Source: Acidobacteriota bacterium (GTDB lineage: Bacteria > Acidobacteriota > Terriglobia > Bryobacterales > UBA6623). Taken from it: DNA of 64,000 nt. Below the pieces are notes generated by a model. That model saw only the letters and a program-made list of their open reading frames with translations, ran no database searches and had not been told where the DNA came from. Both the position numbers and the translations under genes were made by a program. Positions 27,571 through 36,702 of this stretch are shown here, piece after piece. The stretch lies in NCBI GenBank assembly GCA_016125275.1, contig WGMB01000009.1, positions 1 through 64,000 on the forward strand, read 5' to 3'. Every line of letters starts with the position of its first letter. Positions within the stretch are counted from its first letter, which is position 1.

Positions 27571-30500
27571 ATGCGAGATCACTGGCGCCGCCTTTTGTTG
27601 GCGGCCGTCGTCTTTTGTTTGGATGCGGACGCAGCCGTCCGCGATGCAAAACACGTTTACGTGGCGGTCCTGACGGAGCCGCCGGTAGCGGCGCGGGTAC
27701 AAGCCCCCGCCAAGAAAATGGAATTGGGGCCCGTGACGGCCCAGGTGGCGGCGAGTCAATCTCCTGTGAAGGAGCGTTTGGCCGCCGCGGACATTGAGGT
27801 CCTCGGCTCTTCGCAACACGTCCTCAACGCGGTATTCGTGCGGGCGACGCCGGATCAGGCGCGCCAAGTCTTGGCAACCGAGGGCGTCCGGCGCGTTTAT
27901 CGGGCGCGCCGCTTCAAGCCGATGGCCAACAAGGCCGCCGAGATCATTCATGCCGTCGAGGCGCGCGCCGCGATTGGCGGAGACAGCCGAGCCGGCGAGG
28001 GCTTTCGGATCGGCGTGATCGACAGCGGCGTCGACCTCCAACACCCGGCGTTCCGCGCCGACGGCCTGCAGTTTCCGGCCGGCTTTCCCAAAGGACGTCC
28101 CGAGGACTTGGCCTACACCAACGCCAAGGTGATCGCCGCCCGCAGCTACTCCCACCTGTTGGGCTCGACCGATCCCGCCGCCTCCCGGCCCGACGACAAT
28201 TCCCCGCGCGACCGGCTGGGCCACGGCACGGCCGTCGCGATGCTGGCCGCCGGCCGCTCTGTCGATTCCCCTGCCGGAACGCTGTTGGGAGTCGCACCCG
28301 CTGCGCGGTTGGGCAACTACAAGATCTTCGGCGCGCCCGACATCAACGAGTACTCCAACGACGCCGCCATCATCGCCGCCATGGACGACGCCGTCGTCGA
28401 CGGCATGGATATCCTCACCGTCAGCTTCGGCGCGATCGCCCAGTTCCCTTGGGATTCCGACGGCTTCGATTGCGGCGCGGACGAGGGCGTGCTGTGCGAC
28501 CCCGTGGCGCAGGCGGCGCAGAACGCCGTCGAGGGCTTCGGCGTGCTGGTGGTAGCCGCCGCCGGCAACGCGGGCGCCTTCGGGGAGCAGTCGTTCCCCA
28601 CCCAGAACACCATCTCCACACCAGGGACCGCACCGGCCGTGCTGACCGTGGGGGCCACCGTCAACAGCCGCCAGCTCGAGCAATCGGTCCGCTTCGGCGG
28701 CACGCGGGTCAACGCCCTCTCCGGGACCGGCCCGGAGGTCGCGTCCGGGCTGGAGGCGCCGGGGACGGACGTGTTCTCGCTCGGCGACGCCCAGGCCTGC
28801 GCGCCCCTGCCCGCCGGCTCGCTCGAGGGCCGCATCGCGGTGATCGACCGGGGCGGCTGCGAACCCGAGTTCAAGGTGGAGTTCGCCGACGAGGCCGGCG
28901 CGATCGGCGTGGTGCTGATCAACGTGGAAGGTCGCGACTCCCCGGAAGTCGTCCTCAACCTCGAAACCACTGACATCCCCACCTATACGGTCGGCTACAC
29001 CGACGGGCAGAACCTGATCGACCGGCTGGCCAACTCCAACCAGGTGGTCATCACTCTCGACCCCGCGCTAAGAGAGGTCGCCTTCGCCAGCGATCAGTTG
29101 GCGCCGTTCAGCTCGCGCGGACCGTCGGTCGGCGGCGGGCTCAAGCCGGAGATCGTGGCGCCGGGAGCCTTCCTGTACGCCGCCGCGCAACGCTTCGATC
29201 CCAACGGCGACGCCTACAGCCCCAGCGGTTACGAATCCGTCGACGGAACGAGCTTCGCCGCGCCGCTCGTGGCCGGAGCCGCCGCCTTGGTGTGGCAGCG
29301 CAATCCGAGCTTCTCCGCGGCGGACGTCAAGTCGGCATTGGTCAACACGGCCTCGCTCACGGTGGTCGAGAACGGCGACGACGCCCCCCTGACGGCCGTC
29401 GGCGGAGGGTTGCTCGATGCGGTTTCCGCGCTCGATCCCGTCGCCACGGTCTCGCCGGCCGCCGTCGGATTCGGCGATCTGCGCAACCGCGAGCTCCCTG
29501 CCGAGCAGGCCTTGCTGATCCGCAACTCCGGCGGCCTCTCGGTCACCTACACGGCGCGCATCATCGAGCGGCAGTCCGGCGGGGCGCGCCCCTTGGTCAA
29601 CGGCGGCGCCACGGCCACGCTGTTCCTTTCGCCGGGCGAGGCGCGGGAGATCACGCTGCGGCTCGACGGCCCGCGGCCCGCCGCCGGCCAGTACGAGGGC
29701 TTCGTGGAGATCTCCAGCAGCCGCGGCGGTCTGGAGCTGTTGGTTCCTTTCTACTACGCCGTCGGCGACGGGGTGGAGGCCAACGCCTTCGCGCTGGCCG
29801 GCACAGGCGTGGTGGGCACCGTCAACGAACCGCATCCGGAGTTGCTGATTCTGAAGGTGATCGACCAGTTCGGTCAGCCGGTCCCGAACCTCAACACGCA
29901 GTTCTCCGTCACCAACGGCGGGGGCGACATCTACGCAGCAGACTCCGCCACTGACGCCTTTGGCGTGGTCGCCGCCGACGTGGACATGGGCCCCGACCCG
30001 GGCTTTCAAGACTACCTCGCCAAAGCCGGATCGCTGGAAGTGCCCTTCCTCAACGAGGCGCGTCTGAAGCCCTGGATCTCCGGCGCGGTCAATGGCGCGG
30101 GCTTTGCCAAGGACCGTCCGGTGGCCCCGGGGTCGATCGTGTCAATCTTCGGCGAGGGCGTCTCCGAGTTCACCGGGCAGGCCGCGACTCTGCCGCTGCC
30201 GGTGGCTCTCAAGCACGTGAGCGTCAGCTTCGACTTCCCCGAGGACGGCGTCAGCGTCCCCGGTCGCTTCTTTTACGCCAGCCCCTTCCAGCTCAACGTG
30301 CAGGTTCCGTGGGAGCTCGCCGGCCGCAACTTCTGCCTGATGAAGGTGCGAATCGAGGACTCTGTGAGCGAAGTCTTCCAGTTGCAGTTGGCCGACGCCG
30401 CGCCCGGGACCTTCGAGTACGTCGCCGGCGGGACGCGCTATGTCATCGCCACCCACGTGGACGGGGCGCTGGTAACCACGCAGAACCCGGCGCACGCGGG

Positions 30501-30780
30501 CGAGACGCTGATCCTCTACGGCACCGGCTTCGGGCAGGTGGACCAGCCGCAAACCACCGGCGTGGCCGCCACAGGACCGGTGGCTCGCACGCTGCAAACG
30601 CCGCAGATCACCGTCGGCGGCCGCGACGCGGCAGTGATCTTCAGCGGCCTCACGCCCGGCTTCGTCGGGCTCTACCAGGCCAACATCACGCTGCCCGCGG
30701 ATCTGCCGGCGGGCGACCATCCGCTGCGGATGTCCGCCGGAGGCCAAGGCTCCAACGAGCCCTTGCTGCCGGTGCGTTGA
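27571..30780 (+). CDS. secreted S8 subtilisin-like protease with PA insert and TIGR03437 C-terminus
   Basis: This 1069-residue protein has a signal peptide (to about residue 21), a propeptide-like region, then a subtilase domain. The full triad is Asp151 (GVIDSGVD), His218 (GHGTAVAMLAAG) and Ser561 (DGTSFAAPLVAGAAALVW). Between His and Ser is a PA-type insert (EGRIAVIDRGGCEPEFKV). After the protease come Ig-like beta domains and a C-terminal TIGR03437 domain (SIVSIFGEGVSE, FYASPFQLNVQVPWE, LILYGTGFGQV, GLYQANITLP). It is probably released or surface-bound and degrades protein. ATG 27571 begins the signal peptide; the frame stays open upstream over the rpmE region but without a sensible start. 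A strong terminator follows. Confidence 0.92.
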   Translation: MRDHWRRLLLAAVVFCLDADAAVRDAKHVYVAVLTEPPVAARVQAPAKKMELGPVTAQVAASQSPVKERLAAADIEVLGSSQHVLNAVFVRATPDQARQVLATEGVRRVYRARRFKPMANKAAEIIHAVEARAAIGGDSRAGEGFRIGVIDSGVDLQHPAFRADGLQFPAGFPKGRPEDLAYTNAKVIAARSYSHLLGSTDPAASRPDDNSPRDRLGHGTAVAMLAAGRSVDSPAGTLLGVAPAARLGNYKIFGAPDINEYSNDAAIIAAMDDAVVDGMDILTVSFGAIAQFPWDSDGFDCGADEGVLCDPVAQAAQNAVEGFGVLVVAAAGNAGAFGEQSFPTQNTISTPGTAPAVLTVGATVNSRQLEQSVRFGGTRVNALSGTGPEVASGLEAPGTDVFSLGDAQACAPLPAGSLEGRIAVIDRGGCEPEFKVEFADEAGAIGVVLINVEGRDSPEVVLNLETTDIPTYTVGYTDGQNLIDRLANSNQVVITLDPALREVAFASDQLAPFSSRGPSVGGGLKPEIVAPGAFLYAAAQRFDPNGDAYSPSGYESVDGTSFAAPLVAGAAALVWQRNPSFSAADVKSALVNTASLTVVENGDDAPLTAVGGGLLDAVSALDPVATVSPAAVGFGDLRNRELPAEQALLIRNSGGLSVTYTARIIERQSGGARPLVNGGATATLFLSPGEAREITLRLDGPRPAAGQYEGFVEISSSRGGLELLVPFYYAVGDGVEANAFALAGTGVVGTVNEPHPELLILKVIDQFGQPVPNLNTQFSVTNGGGDIYAADSATDAFGVVAADVDMGPDPGFQDYLAKAGSLEVPFLNEARLKPWISGAVNGAGFAKDRPVAPGSIVSIFGEGVSEFTGQAATLPLPVALKHVSVSFDFPEDGVSVPGRFFYASPFQLNVQVPWELAGRNFCLMKVRIEDSVSEVFQLQLADAAPGTFEYVAGGTRYVIATHVDGALVTTQNPAHAGETLILYGTGFGQVDQPQTTGVAATGPVARTLQTPQITVGGRDAAVIFSGLTPGFVGLYQANITLPADLPAGDHPLRMSAGGQGSNEPLLPVR

Positions 30781-30794
30781 CAGAAAACGGAGTC

Positions 30795-30841
30795 CCTCGG
30801 GCGGTGGGCTTCCGGGCGCGCCGGAAGCCTACAGCCCGAGG
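30795..30841. terminator. nested bidirectional hairpin between convergent genes
   Basis: An 8-bp outer stem (CCTCGGGC/GCCCGAGG) encloses a 9-bp inner stem (GGCTTCCGG/CCGGAAGCC, 5-nt loop). It starts 14 nt past the protease stop and overlaps the LysR stop, so it can end both converging transcripts. Confidence 0.7.
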
Positions 30842-31701
30842 ACTTCCAGAAAGGCTTGACCGGCGTGGGAGAGCTGCCGTTGCGACGGATAGACCAGCCG
30901 GATGGTGCGCTCCATCTGCATCTCGGCCACGGGAATCTCCACCAGGGCCCCTTGCTCGATCTCCTGCTGCACGCACATGCCGGGCAGAAAGGCCACGCCG
31001 AGGCCGAGCTGCACGAGCCGCCGGATGGTCTCGATCGTCGGCAGCTCGATCGCCATGTTCAGCGGAACGTGGTGATGCTGGAAGGTCTCGATCACCCGTC
31101 GCCGATACGGGCCGGAGACGTTGTGGGCGATGAAGACCTCCTCGCCGAGCTCTTGAATCGACAGCTCCTTGCGCCCGGCGAGCCGGTGCCGCGGCGAGAC
31201 CACAAAGGCCAAGTGGTCGGCGTAGATCTCCCGCGCCGTCAGCCGTTCGTCGCCCGGGTCGTAGCTGATGGCCCCCATCTCCAGCCGGCCGCGCAGCAGC
31301 TCCTCGGGGATGCCGCTCGACAGGCTGCGCCGGATCTCGATGTGGACCCGCGGGTGCCGCCGCCGATACTCCACCACAGGCCCCAGCAGATAGAGCGCCG
31401 TGGATTCATTGGCCCCGATCGACAGCCTGCCGGCCTGCAGGTCCTGCAATTCCGCCAGCGCCGTCCGCAGCTCACGGTCGAGCCCGTCGTACCGCTCGCA
31501 GTACTCGAGCGTTAGGCGGCCGGCGTCGGTCAGCGAAAGGGACTTCGTCGTGCGGTCGATCAGCGTGACGCCGAGCTCGCCCTCCAGCCGCTTCAGTGCC
31601 AGCGAGACGGCCGGCTGCGTGCGCAGCAGCTTCTGCCCCGCCCGGGAGAAGCTGCCCTCCTCAGCGATCGTGCGAAAGGTTTCCAGCAGCGCCAGGTCCA
31701 T
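30829..31701 (-). CDS. LysR-family transcriptional regulator, divergent from leuA
   Basis: This 290-residue protein has an N-terminal winged helix-turn-helix (1-60: TFRTIAEEGSFSRAGQKLL, QPAVSLALKRLE, LTDAGR). The C-terminal substrate-binding domain has LSIGANESTALYLLG, AFVVSPRHRLAG and LGLGVAFLPGMCV. Divergent arrangement with leuA, sharing a 71-bp AT-rich gap, is the classic LysR layout in which the regulator controls the neighbour and itself. The leucine branch and its keto-acid intermediates are obvious candidate effectors, but that is inference. Its start codon lies close to the candidate operator at 31742-31767. Confidence 0.9.
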   Translation of the reverse strand: MDLALLETFRTIAEEGSFSRAGQKLLRTQPAVSLALKRLEGELGVTLIDRTTKSLSLTDAGRLTLEYCERYDGLDRELRTALAELQDLQAGRLSIGANESTALYLLGPVVEYRRRHPRVHIEIRRSLSSGIPEELLRGRLEMGAISYDPGDERLTAREIYADHLAFVVSPRHRLAGRKELSIQELGEEVFIAHNVSGPYRRRVIETFQHHHVPLNMAIELPTIETIRRLVQLGLGVAFLPGMCVQQEIEQGALVEIPVAEMQMERTIRLVYPSQRQLSHAGQAFLEVLGL

Positions 31702-31741
31702 GAGGGATGCTCATAGTCTACCGAAGAATAATAAATTTGCA

Positions 31742-31767
31742 TTATCCTCTCAGGGTTGATTGGATAA
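31742..31767. promoter_or_regulatory. candidate LysR operator in the leuA promoter
   Basis: TTATCC, 14 nt, GGATAA forms an inverted repeat just before leuA (ATG 31773), in the only AT-rich stretch between the divergent regulator and leuA. The right arm runs into the AAGGAG ribosome-binding site. Binding there could block translation initiation or transcription. Confidence 0.4.
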
Positions 31768-31772
31768 GGAGC

Positions 31773-32948
<1,176 letters not shown>

Positions 32949-32964
32949 GGCCGCGCCTCGACCG

Positions 32965-32989
32965 GGTCCCGAGCCCCGCGCTCGGGACC
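32965..32989 (+). terminator. terminator-like hairpin after leuA
   Basis: GGTCCCGAGC pairs perfectly with GCTCGGGACC (10 bp, 5-nt loop) 16 nt after the leuA stop. No U-tract follows directly. It separates leuA from the ECF sigma operon. Confidence 0.6.
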
Positions 32990-33085
32990 GCGTCGGCCGG
33001 CTCGGCTTTTCCTCCCCCGCACGAATCTTTCCAAACCTTTCCCCAAGAGCGGCGTCTAGATGTTCTGTAAGGCGAGATCGCCCCG

Positions 33086-33712
33086 GTGGAGTTGGTGAAA
33101 GCGCAATCGATCGGGATCGGCGGTCCGCCGGACGCGCCTCCTCTGAGTGAGGCGGCGCTCATCCGTGCGGCCCAGAACAACGATTCCGAAGCGTTCGAGC
33201 AGCTCGTGCGTCTGTACGACCGCTCGGTTCTGCGCGTCACGATGAATCTGCTGCGCTCTCCGGAAGATGCGCGCGACGCCTATCAGGAGGCCTTCTTGAA
33301 GGTCTACCGGCGTCTGGACAGCTTCCGCTTCGACTGCAGCTTTCATACCTGGCTCTACCGGATCGCGACCAACGTCTGCCTCGACTACCTGCGGCGCAAG
33401 AACGTCCGCAAGGAGCACGCGGTGGACGACCGGGACGACGAGCGCGGGTTGAACCCGTTGCAGACGGCCTCGGACGGGCGGCCCGAATCGGACCCCGACC
33501 GTTCGCTGACCGGACGCGAGCTCGGCGGCCGGATCGAGCAGGCGCTCGAAGCGCTCTCGCCCAACGAGCGGGTGGTGTTCGAGCTGAGGCACTACGAAGG
33601 AATGCGGTTGCGAGCGATTGGCGAGATGATCGGGATCAGCGAGGAAGCGGCCAAGAATAGTTTGTTTCGAGCCACCCGCAAGATGCGCGACGCGCTCGAG
33701 GACGTGCGCTGA
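33086..33712 (+). CDS. ECF-type RNA polymerase sigma factor
   Basis: This 208-residue sigma-70 family protein has region 2 (DSEAFEQLVRLYDRSVLRVTMNLL, PEDARDAYQEAFLKVYRRL, FHTWLYRIATNVCLDYLRR) and region 4 (ALSPNERVVFELRHYEGMRLRAIGEMIGISEEAAKNSLFRATRKM). Regions 1 and 3 are absent, so it is an ECF (group 4) sigma of the RpoE-like type. The GTG at 33086 is the likely start; a GTG at 33095 is an alternative. It leads a four-gene run: sigma, anti-sigma-like HEAT protein (23 bp on), DUF4097 protein and PDZ protein. The context suggests an envelope-stress regulon. Confidence 0.92.
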   Translation: MELVKAQSIGIGGPPDAPPLSEAALIRAAQNNDSEAFEQLVRLYDRSVLRVTMNLLRSPEDARDAYQEAFLKVYRRLDSFRFDCSFHTWLYRIATNVCLDYLRRKNVRKEHAVDDRDDERGLNPLQTASDGRPESDPDRSLTGRELGGRIEQALEALSPNERVVFELRHYEGMRLRAIGEMIGISEEAAKNSLFRATRKMRDALEDVR

Positions 33713-33735
33713 CCGCGCGGGGAGTGGAGCTGAAA

Positions 33736-34683
33736 ATGCTGAACGAAAAAACACGGGATCAGGTCAGCCTCTACCTCTATGGCGAGTTGGAGGACGACGA
33801 GCGGCTGGCCTTCGAGGCCGAGTTGGAGAGGTCCCAGGAGCTACAGGCGGCCGTCGAGCGGGAAGAGCGTTTTCTGCGCAGCTTGAACGCGCGGCCCGCC
33901 CCGCCCGTGCCGGATTCCCTACTCGCAGAATGCCGGCACGACCTGATGCGCCAGGTCTATCGCGCGGAACGCAATCCGCAGCCCAAGTCCTGGTGGGAAG
34001 GCTTTCTCGCGGGCTTGGGCGGCATGCGTATGGCTTGGCAACCGACCATGGCGATGGCCTTGGTCGCTTTGGGCTTTTGGGGCGGCAGCACCACCGGCGG
34101 CGACTGGCGCGGCCTGATGGGCGGCGGCACGGAGGCGGTTGCGCCGCAGCAGGCGAGCATCTTGGCGACGCCGTCGCCGAATGCAACCGAGATTCAGTCC
34201 GTCGAGCTCGATCCGCAGGGCGGCGAGGTCGAGATCGTCATCGAGGAGCGCCGCACAATCCGCGGCAATCCGTCGGACCCGTTCATTCGCGGGCTGCTGA
34301 TCTCCACCGTCGAGGGCTCGCACTCGGGCGCTAGGCTCGAGTCGTTGGCGGCGCTGGGCCACAGCGGCGGCGACGCCGAGGTGCGTCGCGCCATGATCCA
34401 CGCGCTGCTCGACGACGACAATCCGGGCGTTCGCTTGAACGCGCTCGGCGCCCTGGCCTCCCACAAAGAGGACCCGGAAGTGCGCGCGGCCTTGATCCAG
34501 GCCCTGCAGAAGGACGACAATCCCGGCGTGCGCGTCCAGGCGATCGACCTGCTCACCGACAAGCCCGACCAAGAGCTGGCCGGCGTGTTACAGCAGATCG
34601 TGCGCGATGAATCGAACAACTACGTGAAGATGCGGGGCGAGCAGGCGCTGCACGCGATGAACGCCTCGGTAGAGCTGTATTGA
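33736..34683 (+). CDS. anti-sigma-like membrane protein with HEAT repeats
   Basis: This 315-residue protein starts with a small helical anti-sigma-like domain (QVSLYLYGELEDDERLAFEAELERSQELQAAV) but lacks the HxxxCxxC zinc-site residues of ZAS anti-sigma factors. A membrane helix follows at about 100-118 (MAMALVALGFWGG). The outer part carries at least three HEAT/PBS-type repeats (AEVRRAMIHALLDDDNPGVRLNALGALASH..., PEVRAALIQALQKDDNPGVRVQAIDLL). It sits 23 bp after the ECF sigma gene and has GGAG before ATG 33736. The inference is that the N-terminus holds the sigma and the external HEAT repeats sense a partner. Confidence 0.8.
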   Translation: MLNEKTRDQVSLYLYGELEDDERLAFEAELERSQELQAAVEREERFLRSLNARPAPPVPDSLLAECRHDLMRQVYRAERNPQPKSWWEGFLAGLGGMRMAWQPTMAMALVALGFWGGSTTGGDWRGLMGGGTEAVAPQQASILATPSPNATEIQSVELDPQGGEVEIVIEERRTIRGNPSDPFIRGLLISTVEGSHSGARLESLAALGHSGGDAEVRRAMIHALLDDDNPGVRLNALGALASHKEDPEVRAALIQALQKDDNPGVRVQAIDLLTDKPDQELAGVLQQIVRDESNNYVKMRGEQALHAMNASVELY

Positions 34684-34726
34684 TCGTGGAGCACTCTAGA
34701 ACGTGGAAGCCGTGTTGAGCAAGGTC

Positions 34727-35923
34727 ATGAAGACGCGCAGTTTGAATCGAGCCGCGGCCCTGGCGGCGCTGCTGGCCTCCGCCGCGGCGGCTCAGACGCT
34801 GAGCCCTCTCCGGCGGGAAGGCGGCTACTACGTGCAGGAGCAGAGGGGCGATCTACCGGCGGCCTTTCGGCTGCGGATCAGCTCCACCGGCGCCGTCAAC
34901 GTGGAAGGCGGCGTCGGTCAGCGGGTGACCTACGAGCTGGTCCGCAAGGTCAAGGCCTCGTCGGAGGCCGAGGCGCAGCGGCTCCTCGATCAGGCTCCGC
35001 TGACGGCGGCTCGCCAGGGCGGCAGCGTGACGATGCGGATCGACAAGCCCGGTTGCTGGAACTGCGGGTTCAGCGCGACCCTGCACGTCTCCACGCCGCA
35101 CGCTACCCAGGAGGCGATCATCTCCACCAGCTCCGGCCAGATTCACGTTTCCAACATCGAAGGTCGCGTCAACGCCGATACGGCCGCCGGTGCCATCTTG
35201 GCCGAAAACATCGGCGCCGGAGTGCGAGCCACCACGGCAGGCGGCCCCATCACTCTCGGCGCGATCGGCGGTCCGGTTCGCTGCGAGACCGCCGGCGGCC
35301 CGATCAAGGTCGGAACCGTGCGCGGTGAGGCGGTGCTGAGCACCAGCGGCGGGCGCATCGAGGTCGGCGAGGTCCAAGGCGGCCTGCGGGCCGAGACCTC
35401 CGGCGGCGACATCACCGCCCAGCGCGTCGGCGGACCCGTGTTCGCGGGAACCTCCGGCGGCGTCATCCAGATCGGCGAGGCCGTGGGGCGCGTGGTGGCG
35501 GAAACCGCCGGCGGCTCCATCGAGATCGCCAAAGCGCCCGAAGGCGTGACAGCCGACACGGCCGGCGGCCACATCCGACTCACCGAAGTCGCCGGCGCCA
35601 TCCGCGCGGCCAGTGCCGCCGGCAACATCGAAGCGGTCTTCCTCGACGGCCGGCCGGTGGGCGACTCGCTCATCGAGACCAACGCCGGCACGATCGTCGT
35701 CTTCTTGCCCGCCACCCTGCACGTGGCCGTCGACGCCAGCGTGGACTTCGCCCGCAGCCTCAACCGCATCGAGTCGGACTTCGCCGACATCCAGGTGGTG
35801 CGCAGCGGCAACGGCGCCGGCTCGAACGAAGTGCGCGCCGTCGGCGCCCTGAACGGCGGCGGCCCCGTCCTGCGAATCCGTAACACCAGCGGCCGGATCC
35901 AGATCCGACGTCTGCCGGAGTAA
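34727..35923 (+). CDS. secreted DUF4097-type beta-solenoid protein
   Basis: This 398-residue exported protein has a signal peptide (MKTRSLNRAAALAALLASAAAAQ). Most of the rest is short strands with recurrent AETAGGSIEI, RCETAGGPIKV and TSGGRIEVGEV units, the regular DUF4097 (bactofilin/adhesin-like) repeat. There are about nine to ten turns. A PGCWNCGF motif near 115 has a CxxC pair. ATG 34727 (GAGCAAGG upstream) is preferred to the GTG at 34703. It is the third gene of the ECF operon, 43 bp after the anti-sigma gene and 6 bp before the PDZ gene. It is probably a surface or periplasmic effector or sensor of that regulon; the exact role is unknown. Confidence 0.82.
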   Translation: MKTRSLNRAAALAALLASAAAAQTLSPLRREGGYYVQEQRGDLPAAFRLRISSTGAVNVEGGVGQRVTYELVRKVKASSEAEAQRLLDQAPLTAARQGGSVTMRIDKPGCWNCGFSATLHVSTPHATQEAIISTSSGQIHVSNIEGRVNADTAAGAILAENIGAGVRATTAGGPITLGAIGGPVRCETAGGPIKVGTVRGEAVLSTSGGRIEVGEVQGGLRAETSGGDITAQRVGGPVFAGTSGGVIQIGEAVGRVVAETAGGSIEIAKAPEGVTADTAGGHIRLTEVAGAIRAASAAGNIEAVFLDGRPVGDSLIETNAGTIVVFLPATLHVAVDASVDFARSLNRIESDFADIQVVRSGNGAGSNEVRAVGALNGGGPVLRIRNTSGRIQIRRLPE

Positions 35924-35929
35924 ATCCTC

Positions 35930-36691
35930 ATGAGTCGATCGTTGCCGTTGCTGCTGGCGTCCCTCCTGGTGGCCGGGGCGCAGACGCCCACCACTTGGCT
36001 CGGCGTCGGTCTGCTGGAAGTTTCGCCCCAGATGGCCCAGGAGATCGGCCTGGATACCGCCGGCGGCGCCCTGGTCGCCAACATCGCCCCGCTCAGCCCG
36101 GCGCAGAAGGCCGGCATCATGCCCGGCGAGGTCATCGTGAAGTTCGCCGGCGACGACGTCACCAGCGTGCAGCAGATTGCCAAGCTGGTGCGCCAGACCA
36201 CGCCCGGTCAGTCCGTGACGGTGGAGCTGATCTCCACCCGCGGCCGCCGCACCGTGCAAGCGGTGATGGAAGAGCGCCGCGCAGCACCAAACGAGCCTCG
36301 ACCCACCACGGAGATCGTCGTCGTGGAGCCGCTCGACTTCGACATTCCGCGGCCCGTGATGGTGGTCCGCAACCGCTCCCTCGGCGCCACTCTTGAGGCC
36401 GTGGAAGGCCAGTTGGCGGAGTATTTTGGGACGCCTTCGGGCGTGCTCGTGCGTGAGGTGCGCGCCGATTCGGCTGCGGAGACGGCGGGCCTGCGCGCCG
36501 GAGACGTGATCGTCGAGGCCAACAAGCGCGCCGTGAAGCAGCCTGAGGAGCTGCGGCGAGCCATGAGCGAGGCCGGCGAATCCGTCGAGCTGCGCGTGGT
36601 GCGCGAACGCCGCAGCCGCCTGGTCAGCGTGAAGCTTGGCGCCGATTCCTCGTTGGGGCGGCCCTTCACGCGGCGCTTCAACGGCTGGTAG
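35930..36691 (+). CDS. exported double-PDZ protein
   Basis: This 253-residue protein has a signal peptide (MSRSLPLLLASLLVAGAQ) and two PDZ domains (about 20-110 and 145-240). Each has a GALVANIAPLSPAQKAG or GVLVREVRADSAAETAG start and an AG..PGEVIVKF or AGDVIVEANK core. No protease domain is attached, unlike DegP, so it may be a periplasmic substrate-presenting or sensing subunit. It starts 6 bp after the DUF4097 gene and closes the ECF operon. PDZ modules are known to read misfolded outer-membrane proteins (as in DegS/RseP), which fits an envelope-stress role but is inference. Confidence 0.85.
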   Translation: MSRSLPLLLASLLVAGAQTPTTWLGVGLLEVSPQMAQEIGLDTAGGALVANIAPLSPAQKAGIMPGEVIVKFAGDDVTSVQQIAKLVRQTTPGQSVTVELISTRGRRTVQAVMEERRAAPNEPRPTTEIVVVEPLDFDIPRPVMVVRNRSLGATLEAVEGQLAEYFGTPSGVLVREVRADSAAETAGLRAGDVIVEANKRAVKQPEELRRAMSEAGESVELRVVRERRSRLVSVKLGADSSLGRPFTRRFNGW

Positions 36692-36702
36692 AGCCCGTCT
36701 CC

